A DNA stretch of 64,000 nt, taken from the NCBI GenBank assembly GCA_032164245.1, contig JAVMKO010000003.1, forward strand, positions 4,040,651-4,104,650, in the 5' to 3' direction. Origin of the DNA: Sternotherus odoratus (Eukaryota; Chordata; Testudines; Kinosternidae). How positions within the stretch are numbered: the first letter of the stretch is position 1; every line of letters starts with the position of its first letter. This document shows positions 12,701-24,700 of the stretch, one piece after another. The notes under the pieces were generated by a model that did no database searches, had not been told where the DNA came from, and saw only the letters and a program-made list of their open reading frames with translations. The position numbers and the translations under genes are program-made.

Positions 12701-15700
12701 CCCGGCAGGAGCTGTCAACCCCCCACCACCACCCGGCTCCCCACAGCGGGGAGCCGGGCGGGGGGGGAAGGGGGGGTCGACAGTTGCAGGCAGGCTGACA
12801 GTTCCCGCCCGGCTCCCCACTGCGGGGAGCTGGGCGGGGGGGTTGAGAGCTCCCGCCCGGCTCCCCGCTTCCGGGAGCGGGGCGGGCGAGTTGACAGCTC
12901 CCGCCCGGGTCCCAGCAGCCGGGGTCCCGGGCGGGCGGGTTGACAGCTCCCGCCCGGCTCCCCACAGCGGGGAGCCGGGTGGGAGCTGTCAGCCCGCCCG
13001 CCCGGCTCCCCAGCTGTCAACCCCCCCCCGCCCGGCTCCCCGCAGCCGGGACCCGGGTGGGCGGGTTGACAGCTCCCGCCCGAGTCCCAGCAGCCGGGGT
13101 CCCGGGTGGGCGGGCTGCTGGCTGGCGCCGGGTGGGCTGCTCACTAAAAGTAAAACCTCTATATAACGGACTTATTCGGGCGAGGGGCGTGTCCATTGTC
13201 AGCCGAAAGTCCGTTATTTAATAATTAAAAAAAATTATTAAATAACGGACTTTCGGCTTTAACGGACACCCCCTCGCCCGAATTAGTCCGTTATATCGAG
13301 GTTTCACTGTATTACCCGAATAGAGCCTTTTGTAGCCAAATGGCGGGGGGGGGGGGGGACCGACACCTAGAAGTTGCTTGCTATAAACAGAGGGGTGTTA
13401 TTCTGGAACACAGCTGCCTGGAGAAGGCGCTGAAGTAACTGTACTGGAGAACAAGACAATGTCATTGTTGACTTTGCGGGACTATTTTAATTGGTTTCCA
13501 AAGCCGCAATAGCTGTGGGGTAATTGTCTCTATTGATTAATTAGAGAAACCAGATCTTCCTTGCCAGATTCAAACTGAATTCTTTTTACATGATGGAAAA
13601 GTGCTGCGTAAGTGTAAAAACATGTGGAGCAGGTGCAGTACGAAGATGTCCATCTGCAGCCAATTCTGGACAAACTCACTGATTTAATCTGAGCCACCCA
13701 CATGATCTGTACACAGGAAATAACCTCCATCTGCAGCTGATTTCCGATACCACATCAGAGCATGCACAAGGATTTGGCCTTTTTCAGACGTTCAGCTTCT
13801 GAATGTAAATTTAAAGTACTTTAATTAAAATGGCCACTCTGCATTTCTTTTCTTTTTTTAAAAAAAAGGGAAATACAATTATTAACCTACATGGAATCAA
13901 CTTCTAGAGATCTCTATTTTGTCTGAGGGGTCTATTTGGAGCATGAAGCCCGAAGAATGGGGTACCTTCCCAGAACTTGCAATAAATGCACTGAGATCCT
14001 CAAGTGAATGGCACTAAAGAAGCACAAAGGCAGCATGGTCTAGTGGACACAGCTGGACTGACCTGCAAACCTTGGGCAAGTCACATCCTCTGTGCCTCAA
14101 TTTCCCCATGTATAAATTGGGGAGAATGTTCTCGGAGATCAGCGAATGAAAAGCACCGTGTAATTATGACCTGATCTGGATTTCCTCCACTTGGAGATTA
14201 AGGGGTACACATAGACGTCATTACTTTGGCCGTACGGTATCTTTGTTCACTTGCATCATTTGTTGCCCTCACTCAGAGCTCTACATAGTTAAAGCATCAC
14301 CTGATGAAGCAGACACCGAACGCAGACTCCACTTTAAGGGGCACAGCCAAAGACGTACCTGACCCAGAGTACTGGAAGATGTTTTGCTGCATGGGAGGGG
14401 TCATCCCGGCACCAAACTGCCCTCCGACATTCCCCATCATCCCTCTGTTCACCATGCTGTTGCGACTGGCCAGTGCTGCCTCAGGGTTCGATGCCAGCTG
14501 CGAAAAGGGGCTGGTGGAGGTGGGTGGGTTTCCTGGATTCGTACCGTAGTTGGGGGGATAGGGGAACTGCTGTGGGGGTGCCTGGGGGAGGCGAGCTGCC
14601 CCCATCTGCACCGGGAGTCCAGCCGAGGGAGGAAGGTTGTTCCCGAAGCTCTGCTGTCTCATTAGTATGGCTCGCTGCTGCATTAGCTGCCTCTGCCGGT
14701 GCTGCTGGCTGTAGAGCTCTCGCTGGCGCTGGGCCAGCATCTGTGCATTCAGAGGTGGCTGCAGGAGGAGGTAGAGGTGAAGGTTATGAGAACTCTGCCC
14801 CCTGTCAGGGTAATTGTACCGTACGGGGGACGGACAAATGACCTTTCCGGCCGTCTGTGCTGTCAATCATCATCTCGCAAGGAAAGCTGAAAACCCCAAA
14901 GAGCAATTGGGGAAGCTCTGTAAATCTGCCAGTTCCTGAAGATCAAAGGCAGAGCAGATTGGAAATATGAAAGAGCTGCCTCTGTCCAGGCTCATTCCTG
15001 GAACTGAATGGAAAATCTCATATGCTCACCCCGTAAAAGCTGGAAAGGCCCTGGAGAGCTGGGATTCAGAACACATGTTCTCAGCCTGGCGAGGAACAGA
15101 AAACCTTTGCAAGGGGCTCCCCGTCTGTGGGGGCAGCTACTGGCAAAAATTTCAGCTGTGTCTCATTCCGTGCAGCTGCTAAGGAGAAAACCACCGGTCC
15201 AAGAAAGACCAGTTGTTGCTGCTTCAGATCCCGCCCTGCTGCCCCAATCTTGCCTTTAACAACAGTTGTTGCTGGGCTCAGCACAATCACTCACTTCATA
15301 CTGCGCCCTGCACGCGGAACAGTCTCCCTCTTCCCCACCACCCCGATCTCCCCTCCGGATTCCCTCTCTTTCTGCCGGCCCCTCTCCCCCAGCCACTTGT
15401 CCCTGCTTAGTTGGCATCGTTACCCTGTCTTGCTCGTATCCCCGTATAATCGTTACGAAGGACATTTGAAAAGCCCGGGGTACTCAGGGATGAACCGGGG
15501 GGAAGAAAGGTGGCGGCTCTCTTCCAAGTTCTGCCCACATGAGTCACCAGACTGGAGCACCCCTCACTGTCAAGTCTGTCAGCACCTGCAGAACTAGAAC
15601 CTGGGACCATGGAGATTCTGGGCTCCCAAAGCTTCAACGCCACCAGGAGCTCAGACCAGGTTCTGTTGGGGGAAGGAGCACTCGGCAGAGCCTGCAGCTC

Positions 15701-18700
15701 ACTGATTGGCCCGTGCCGGTATATAAGTCAGGAAGCCATTATGGGGATCTGTCTGAGCAAGGACACAGACCACCTGCTTCTTCCATGCTAGACCTCACCT
15801 TACTGAGAACCTCAGACTGGTTCCTCTCCCCAGTTCCTTCCCAGCTCTGCTACTTGGCTCTTTTCTGTAACCTGGTGCCTGACCCCGATTTCCTGGTATC
15901 TTGACCCCGATGCCATGCCTCCTGATGGCAACTCGGTAACTCAACGCCCCGGCCCAGCCCAGCCCAGCCCAGAGTCTGCAGTTGTTCACTCTGATGGTGT
16001 TTGCTCTCTGCACTCTACCAGCTCAACGTGCTTCATCACTTGGATTAACATCAAGCCTGGTCCCCAACCTTTTTCTTTGTCTGAGTTTTCCCCGTTTAGG
16101 ATGTTTCAGCTCTCCCGGGAGGGAACCTAGCTCCCTGCCTGCCTGTGAAGCACCACGTGCACACATTACATTGATGTGCCGTACCAGCTCTGCAGTGATC
16201 CAAGCAACTGTTGCCACAGCCCATTTCCCTGAGCCTACTTCACAGAGTGCACACACAGTGAACCAGGCAGTGCTGCCTAGTGGAGAGGGTACTGGAAAGC
16301 AGGAGACGTGGGCTCTATTCCCAGCTCTGCCACTGACCTGCCCTATGACACTGGGTGAGTCCCCTCACCTTTCTGCGTCTCCGATTCCTACCCCCTCAGT
16401 CGGTCTTGTCTATTTAGGCTGTAAACTCTCTAGAGCAGGGGCTGTGTGTGTTTTTCTGTGTGCGTACAGTGTCTGTGTGCGTACAGTGTCTCTTGCCACC
16501 ACTATAATAATGATAGCAGTGAGAAATGTGACAACACTATTGCTCCACTGCAGAGCACTGCACAGCATGCTATAACTTGTTCACATCAAACCCCATTTTC
16601 ACAGAGAGACTTAAAGGCACTTCTTGTCAGCGAGGACTAGTTCCATGCCATAGATCAGTTCTCTAACCCAGCTATTTTGACTGCAGGGGTGTTCAAAACC
16701 ATCTCTTTCAAGAAGTTTCTATAAATTATGGGTTTGCTTCCCAAATGGCTGAACCAGATTTACTCAACGTTAATAAAATATCACTGTGGAAAATTTCAGC
16801 CCAGGAGAGAAAGTTTGAGAAAGTTAGCAGCAGCTGAAAACAAAGCGTTACAATAGAAACGATGACATAGTCTGCAGCTGTGGTGCCGGAGAGAATAGCA
16901 AAGATGTCCAAAACTCATCAAAACAGTCTGGAGTCTTCACAGAGACATTGGAGTCAGTAATGATTTTGAGGTGGCAAGACAGAACCAATAAAAACCTACC
17001 ATATGGAACAAAGTTACCAGAGTATGGCTACACCTTTCACCTCCTTTTCCCTTTATACGAATCAGATATTTGATCCCACCTTACGGAAAGTGAGCTAGAA
17101 CTCCTGGTCCTGGGGTGTTGCAGATTCACTAGAGATTCAGCTAAAGCAGAATGTCACCCCTTCACCTTCTCAGTGAAGTCCAAGCCAGCACCACACGCAT
17201 CTCCAAGCAGTAATAGAGAATTTCCAGGTGGAAATGCTGTATGGAGGCTGAAGATAATATCCACAGCCAGCTACACAGAAAATTCATTTTGGGCCATATT
17301 CTCCTACTCTTAATTACGCTGAGTAGTGCCTCACTCTGCAATTAGTCTCCCTGGAACAGACCGAGCTTATTGCTGTTCACAAATCAATGGTGTAGACCCA
17401 TAGTGATAAAGTACTAATTTCCGCTGGACTCCTACCATTACCTGAGGCGTAATCTGTGGCTGCATGCCTGGCCGCATACTGATGCCGATCGGAGAATTTG
17501 CTGCAAACTGGTTCAGGACCGCTTGCCGATTTTGGTGTAGCAGCTGGAGAGGAGGAAATCAGAAAGACTTTACAGCTCTACACCTGTTATGTCAGGTACA
17601 GAACATCTAGACCCACCAAGGACAACTGGCTTCCCACAGCATTTTTCCTCCCTACCTGAGAAGCAAGTCATTCATTTAAAGGGACTCTTACTAGTTTCCC
17701 CACAATCTCTTCTAACTGCACAATGGCAATACAGCATTTCTCCATTAAGCTGGTTTCCTTTACGTTATTCCTGGTGCAGCTCCCTCTGCTGCTCTATTAC
17801 AGAAGCAGGGCATCCTAACGACAGGGCTTGTGGGATGGGCTGGCCCCATATAAGGAGAAGTGTGGCACAAAACCCAGTGTGTGGCAGTTTACAGACTTCT
17901 GTAACCCGCACAGCACATCTGGAGGGGAAGAGGTTAATTGCTGGGATTCCCCATCAAACCAAAGTGAAGAGTCACCTGCTGCTGCCCTTGCAGCCGCTGC
18001 TGCAGCTGAAGTCTCAGCTGGTTGGGAGCTGTCGGTGGCCTGTTCAGAGTCTGCCGTGGCTGCATTCCCATGTTGGTGGGGAAAGCCCCTCGGGGGGGTG
18101 GTACCTGCACCGGCATGGGCCCGAAAGAAGGTTTCTGCCTGACCATGCCTTGGAAAGGGCCTTGGAGATTAGCAGTAGGAGAAGCAGAAGAATAAGGCTG
18201 GGGATACAGGCCAGGCTTCTGATCCATTAGAAGAGAGGGTGTCGCTTGCTGTGGCTGGAATCTGTCAGTCAGCACTTCCAGGCTGCCTCCCTGTTTCAAA
18301 AGGGGACAAAAGTGAAACCCCTTGACAAAAATCCCAGCAGAGTTTCTAACATACCCAGCAAGGTCCACCTGTTCCACTTCTCACCGAAGGCGGCAAACCC
18401 CCTCAAAGGGCCCAGCCTTCGCTTCTCAGGCTCCTCAAGCACAGGCCAGAGTGCTCCTAGGATTAACCCAGCTGCTGGGCGTGGCATTCACTACACGGAT
18501 ACAGCCGACCGCACTCCGGCCTGCTTGAGTCTAGTCACGGGGAATGTTCCGAAAAGCAACTGCAAGGAGAACAATGAATACCTCACTCCACTGGCCAGAG
18601 GCCTTGAAAACCTTCACAAGGAAAAGGAATTTTTGCTTGGCGATGAACAAAGGCTGCAGTTTTCAGAAGGGCTCAGCACAGGATGTTGGGTCCAGATTTC

Positions 18701-21700
18701 CCAGGGAGCACAGCTCCCATTGTTGTCAAGGGGACGGGCGGAAGGGGCAGGAGACTCTTTGTGGTTCTCAGGACAGGTGATGGGGGAGGGGGAAGGATGA
18801 CTCTCCATTGTTTGCGGTAGGAGCTGAGCTATTTGGAAAATCTAACCATTTATTTAGGTGCCTGACGAGGAGCGCCCAGCTTTGGCTGCGCTGTGACAGT
18901 GGGAGAATCAATTCAAGGCCAGGGGAACAGCATGGTATCTCCTACCTTACCTTCCTATTGCTGTCTGCAAACGGGAGATGGCCAGAGGAAACGGGCTGCG
19001 GCTGGGGCTTCCCTGTGCCCCAGGAATCCCCAAGGATCATGATAGCCCTAGGAGCCTTTGACAGCTGGAGTAAAAGCCTTCAAGCTGCTTTCACTTCCAC
19101 AACGTGACCAGAGCAACGCACACTCAGATCTGGCTCACAAGAGCATGCCCTCCTGAGCTGCGGTCCAGGATCGGGATCAGTATATGCAAGTTAGCCGAAT
19201 CAGGCCGCCCCAAGGAAGCTGACACAGGGGAAACAGGAGACACACTGTTCTGCTTTAGCTCTACTCCAGGTAGAGCAAAATAAACTGGGACCCAGCAGAG
19301 AGTAGACTGCATTGAGTTCCACAAGTTAACAATGTGCTATGTTAAAAAACCCACCACCTTTCACTCAATGGGGGAGGTAAATTCCATAATGGAGATCAGC
19401 CCACTGAAAATATCCTGATTTCAGCCCCTCCTCATTAAAGTGGGGGATAGGTTAACTCAAGCACTTCACTTGACCACAGCTCCCTGTCTGATGCTGCAGC
19501 AGAGAGGTGGTCTTAGACAATCAGTTACCAGATTAGGAGCCCTATCCCATCAGGTGCTTGGAATCAATCGGCACCTTCAGCACCCAGTCTGAGTCATGGG
19601 GAAACAAACTCTGAGATTTGGCTACTCTCTGGAGGAGTGTCTTCCCTGCAGAGTTAACTCAGGTTATCGGTGCCTGGGGGTGAGCAGCCACTGTGTGTAC
19701 AATACCATGCCTGAATGACCCTTGCTGCTGCTGCATGCATCCCTGTGTGTTGCTAGGACGTCTGGGAATCTCATTGGCTCTTTGTGCTGCAGTTAGCTGA
19801 GCCACTCCAGGAGTCTTTCCTAGTGAATTGTGGAAGACCTTATCTGTCACTCTAGGGGGGAATTATGGGAAGGTGCAGCAGGACTGTATCCTCCCTGCAA
19901 AGTAAGTAGGTGACCAGCCGGAGAGAAAGCAGCACCGAGGCTCTAAGCTATACCCCACGGAAAGCACCACTAAACGTGGCTGAGAAGGTTTTGTTTGTGA
20001 AGAGGAAGTGGGTGGCTATGGTCACTGTACAGTGAAGATGTACCATAAGGCTAGAGGAAACTGAGTTGGTTCCAGGTGAGTCTGAAATACTTGGGCCTAA
20101 TTATAAACAACTTGCAAGTAAGAGTAAGGGTGAATCTGTACAACATACCCAAGGAAATACAAACGGGATTAGGAGGATGGGATACATTTCACTTATGTAT
20201 CCGACAGGGGAAACTATCAAAATGAACTTCTTCCCAAAGGTGCCTGAATTCCGAATGCTGTCCCCATAAATATTTATGTCCAGTACATATTTTATAGCAT
20301 TACATAAGTTATTACAAAGATTCATCTGGAGCCATGGAAAAAGCCCAAGATTAATATTAAAGAAACGATACTTGGATGGGAGTAAAGCTGGATTTCAATT
20401 CCAAACATGAGACGATGCTCCGAGCCATAGACTATTAGACAGGGAATTTGCTGGCTCAAGAGGGAAGATGATTGGCATTCTCACATAACTCTGGGCCCCA
20501 GGCTCTGTGTTCCAAGGGATCTTACTTCAGTATTTGAGAGAGAAAGTCAAATGCCTCGTATCCTCACTAAGGACAACACTGAAAGTTGGCCGGTGTGGTT
20601 ATGGCTGTTAGGTGGCTTGTGTGAAATAAGTCTGGTAGATTGTGATCCGGGTCCTGGTGGACAGGAGACCATGGCATGAAAACCACCATGCCACAACTGG
20701 CATCTTCACCTCAGGAGAGCAATCAGTGACTGAAGGTGCCAGGGAGACTGAATTCCCCCCTCAGACCTACATTTTTAAAAGGGGCTAGTGATTTTGATGC
20801 CCAAACTGAGATGCCTTAAAAGGGGCCTGCTATTGAGAAGGCAGATGTTTGGCATTTTCTGAAAAACAGCTCGACTATAAGGAGTCTCACATTAGTCACC
20901 CCAAACCATTCGTCACATAAGAACATCTAGGCTTGTCTCTAGATTAAAGCTGTGCGGAGATGGGACAATATGAAGAAGTTGCACAGCTACTGTGTGGTTG
21001 CTCCAAGGGGGCTCAATGGCAGAAGCCCCCTGGAGTTCAGTGATGAAGAAGCAGGCCTTGGAAGAGGAGAGGAATTCACTCTCTAGGGCTCCCTTTCTAG
21101 GTCCATTCCAAGAGCACAAAAATTCATGACCGATTTTTGGTTCTAATAATTTTTTTTCTGGAAACAAACCCACCGTGTGTAAGTATTGTCTGAACTGGAA
21201 AAATAAATTATAAAAATAGTTGAAAACGATTTCCTGACTTGCATGTCTCTGGTCTTTCTCTCTTTCCTCCGATCGGGATTTCTTCAAGCCGTGCTGTTCT
21301 TCATTATTTATGAAAACCCAGCATATTCTTAGAGGCCCAGACCCTGCCGTTGGCTCTGGCCCCCAGGCGGAACCCCATTGGGGTTTACGGGATTGAGCTC
21401 TCTTTGCACAGGCCCGAGGCAGGATCTGGACCCCTGCATGCGCTGCACAATGGCAATATTTGGGGGGGAGGGGGACAACCCACCAGCCTGCGGTTATATT
21501 GGAGACAGGGGTTGCTGCAATGAAAGCCAGGCTTGGTGGTAACGGCCGTGCATTTTTGTACCAGCAAGGCCATTAAGCATATATTATGCAGCATAATTAA
21601 GGCTCCGGCATCTCTCCTTGTGAGATTCCAGCTGGAGTTCTCTTCTGCTCTCTAACCCCCAAGCAAGATGGCGAGGGGGGGAAGCCTGCCAACTCTCCCC

Positions 21701-24700
21701 ACTTCCCACTGCATGAGCCATTCAAGGATGAATACGTTCAGCCGCCTTGGAGCGGCTCGCATTTCCCACGGAGGATCACGTTTTAAAAGCAGGGGGGCAC
21801 AATATTGTATTTCATGGGGATATTTTCCAACATTTTGGTAGAGCGCACTGGAAAATGCCGTGGTATTAAGTATCCTCTTTGAGCCTAATGTGCTCTTTTG
21901 TTCCCATCCACATCTGGCAAGCAAGCACCAGATGTTGGACGCCCTCCTTTGCACCCATTATCAGGCCTCAGCATCTGGCCACATACACAATCCTCCACCA
22001 GCCCCAGCACCCTCCAAGTACATCGCTTGCTACCTGGACCAGTTTGTCAATCCCAAGAGCTCGGTCCAATTCCGCCAACTCCGTCTCATCTTTGCCGCTC
22101 AGGAAGGACACGAGCTGCTCGAGGAGGGCTTTCTCGTCGTTCCGGCCCTCCGGCGTGGTGGGTGGACACAGGAGCTCGTCCAGCTGGGACGCGATGCACT
22201 GCCTGTGCAGGCGACAAAGCAAACACAGACGTTAAGGGCAGAAAGCGGCCGTGCATTTCAGCTGTAAGGACCCCAAGTGGGAGAACTGCTTCCGCAGGGC
22301 TCCTCCCGCTGACATGCTCATTGCCTGACTGGTTCTGAGTCCATGCTACAACTCACTCCGATCTAGCGAGCAAACCCAAAGTGATGGTTGGAATGCACCC
22401 AGGGTGAACGTCACCCTGCACAAGGTTTAGGCACTTCAGACTATGGCTAGACCCATGTGCAGGGTGGCGTTTCAGAGCCTCAAGGTTCTTATCAAACCTT
22501 CCTGATTTTTCCAGGTTTTGTGCCTGCAAGTGTCCCGCTAGCTGGGAAAGACAGCGAGTTTTCAGTGCAGAGAATCCTTTGGAAACACACAGCCAGAGAG
22601 GGCTGGGAAAAGTCAGAACAGCTGACACTAAAGCCACTGAAGGCAAAGGGAACTGTTTAGGCACAAAAATAAGAAGCCTGAAGAATTCTCCCCCTTGATA
22701 TTCTTGGGGACAAGGTTAATGTGTAATGAGAGATGTTCCGATGACGTGACTGATTGGGATCAATGGGATTTGCTGGGCCTGACACAATGAAGGGAGCTAT
22801 GGCACATCACACTTCTAGAAAAGCACAAAGGAGAGAACTTAACCATGCCAGCAGTTCCCAAGGAGCAGACCTGTTTATCCTCTTAGCTCCAGATGAGGAC
22901 CAGATGTACAGTAAGTAACTGAAACGAATCGGATCAGGAACACTGCAGCCAATACACATAGTTTAATCCAGGGAAAGAAATATAAGGCACTGGAATTTCT
23001 TAGACTGCAGTACAGGAGCAGAGGAAGAGAAGAATGGGGCTTGCTTTCGTCTATACCAAAGATTCCTGTTGCTTGTAGCTTCATATCAAACCAAATTTCT
23101 GTGTGTTAAAGCTGCAGCTACACATCTAGCTGTACTGGCTCTTGTACTGACAAACACTCCATCAGTCCACAGGAGGGGCAGCAAATTCAGAGGAAATGGC
23201 TGGATTCCAGGTTCAATTCTGAGCTGGAGATTGGCAAAATGCGCTTGGTCCACATCAGAGGCCCCAGAGATATCATCAGAAGGTCACTCAGACATCCAGC
23301 AAACAATGCGGCCCTTACTAGTAACTAGACTGTGACTTGTTCCTGTATTTCCTTCCCTACGGCAATTCCCAAATGGCACCTGCTGAGGGTTTCACTCCCA
23401 TCATGACCCCATTTTCTACACACTAGAACGGTCAGTAAATGTTGAGTTGTAGTGAAGTCATTGGTCTCAGTGCTGATGTTCCAACGAGGCTCCATGCAGA
23501 CATCACGGTGTCTTTCCATGGTTCATGTTTGGAAGGTTCTCTCTCTCACCAAGAGGACCAGAATCTTTTAAAAAAATTGAAATGTAGATTCTGCACGTGG
23601 TCACACAAATACATCATGCAGGCCAGATCTGCCCTGCAGGCGGTATGTTTGACACCCCTGCACTATGGCTTATATGCAATACAGTAGTGCCCGGAGGCCG
23701 CTACTAACCTCAGGGCTCCCTTGGGCTAGGACTGTCCAAACGCAGAGAGAGAGAGAAGGGCAGTCCCTGCCCTGAAGAGCTTCCAGCCTAAAGAGACAAA
23801 GGGTACAGCTACACTACCTGCCAGATTGGCGGGTAGCGCTTGATGCATCGGGGATCGATTTATCGCGTCTCATCTAGACACGAGAAATCGATCCCTGAAT
23901 CGACGGTTTTACTCCACCTCGGCAGGAGGAGTAAGTGGAGTCGGCGGGGAAGCGGCCGCGGTCGACCTGCCACCGTGTGGACGGCCAGGTAAGTTGACCT
24001 AAGGTACTGCAACTCCAGCTACACTATTCGCACAGCTGAAGTTGCGTATCTTAGGTCGACCCTTTCCTGTTGTGTAGCCCAGCCCAAGGAAAGGAAGTAG
24101 TAGTACCCCATCTCAGACAGGGGACAGAGACAGAAATAATAAGAGTCTCACGCAAGGAGTCTGGGAACAGAACCTGGAACTCCAAACTCCCTGCCTGCTG
24201 CCTTAACTACAGCACCAATGTCCTTCTTGACACAGCCTGCTCCTTATGCCCCTGAGTTGATATGCTATTGTACTTGCAGGTCATCTCTTAAAGGGATTTC
24301 TGTGTGTGGCAACACAAAGGCAAAGCCCTATGCTAATAGGACTATTATTCCGCAGAAGAATCCCAGCTCCCAGACACAATTCTAACAAGCTGCTGCTATG
24401 TTCCAGCAAAATGGTTCATGGAAAACAATCCAGCCAGGAAGAGAAACCCCCCAACCTCTCTCTGTCTTCCTCACATGTAGAGAAGAGTACAGAGAGAAAC
24501 CCCAAGTCGTCTAAAGACATGCAGCTCAGAGTGACCACAAACTGCTACTCATCTATCCGGAGTCCCACCAGCTTTATAATGTGAAGAGAGCAGCTCTATC
24601 ACACTCTCGTTAACAAGTATCTTGCAGCAGACCAAGGCTTTCATACCTCGGGGGAAAGCTCTGTTAATCACAAACATAACCATATAAGCTTTACATATGA

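Larger units (their letters stand above)
12200..14358 (-). other. NCOA1: NCOA1 intron with Tigger-type element
   Basis: 2.16 kb. It contains the 12412-13309 element, a G run at 13342-13358 and a MIR-like fragment (14029-14160). Everything else is unremarkable. Confidence 0.82.

Noticed and set aside
12270..13166. Long overlapping open frames (up to 231 codons) on both strands
   Set aside because: They lie in a GC-rich inverted-repeat array inside a Tigger-type element. Frames are open in several registers at once because stop codons are rare in this composition, and the peptides are repeated [15 protein letters not shown] words.
15127..15904. Open frames of about 120-156 codons in the intron
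   Set aside because: No homology, no conserved splice sites in phase with NCOA1, and overlapping frames on both strands.
16450..16492. CRISPR-like short direct repeats (GTGTGCGTACAGTGTCT)
   Set aside because: Only two units, adjacent with no spacer, in a vertebrate intron next to a SINE. A simple tandem duplication.
21860..22338. Plus-strand open frames opposite the AD1 exon
   Set aside because: Antisense shadows of a highly conserved coding exon. The minus strand carries the known SRC-1 protein with splice sites.
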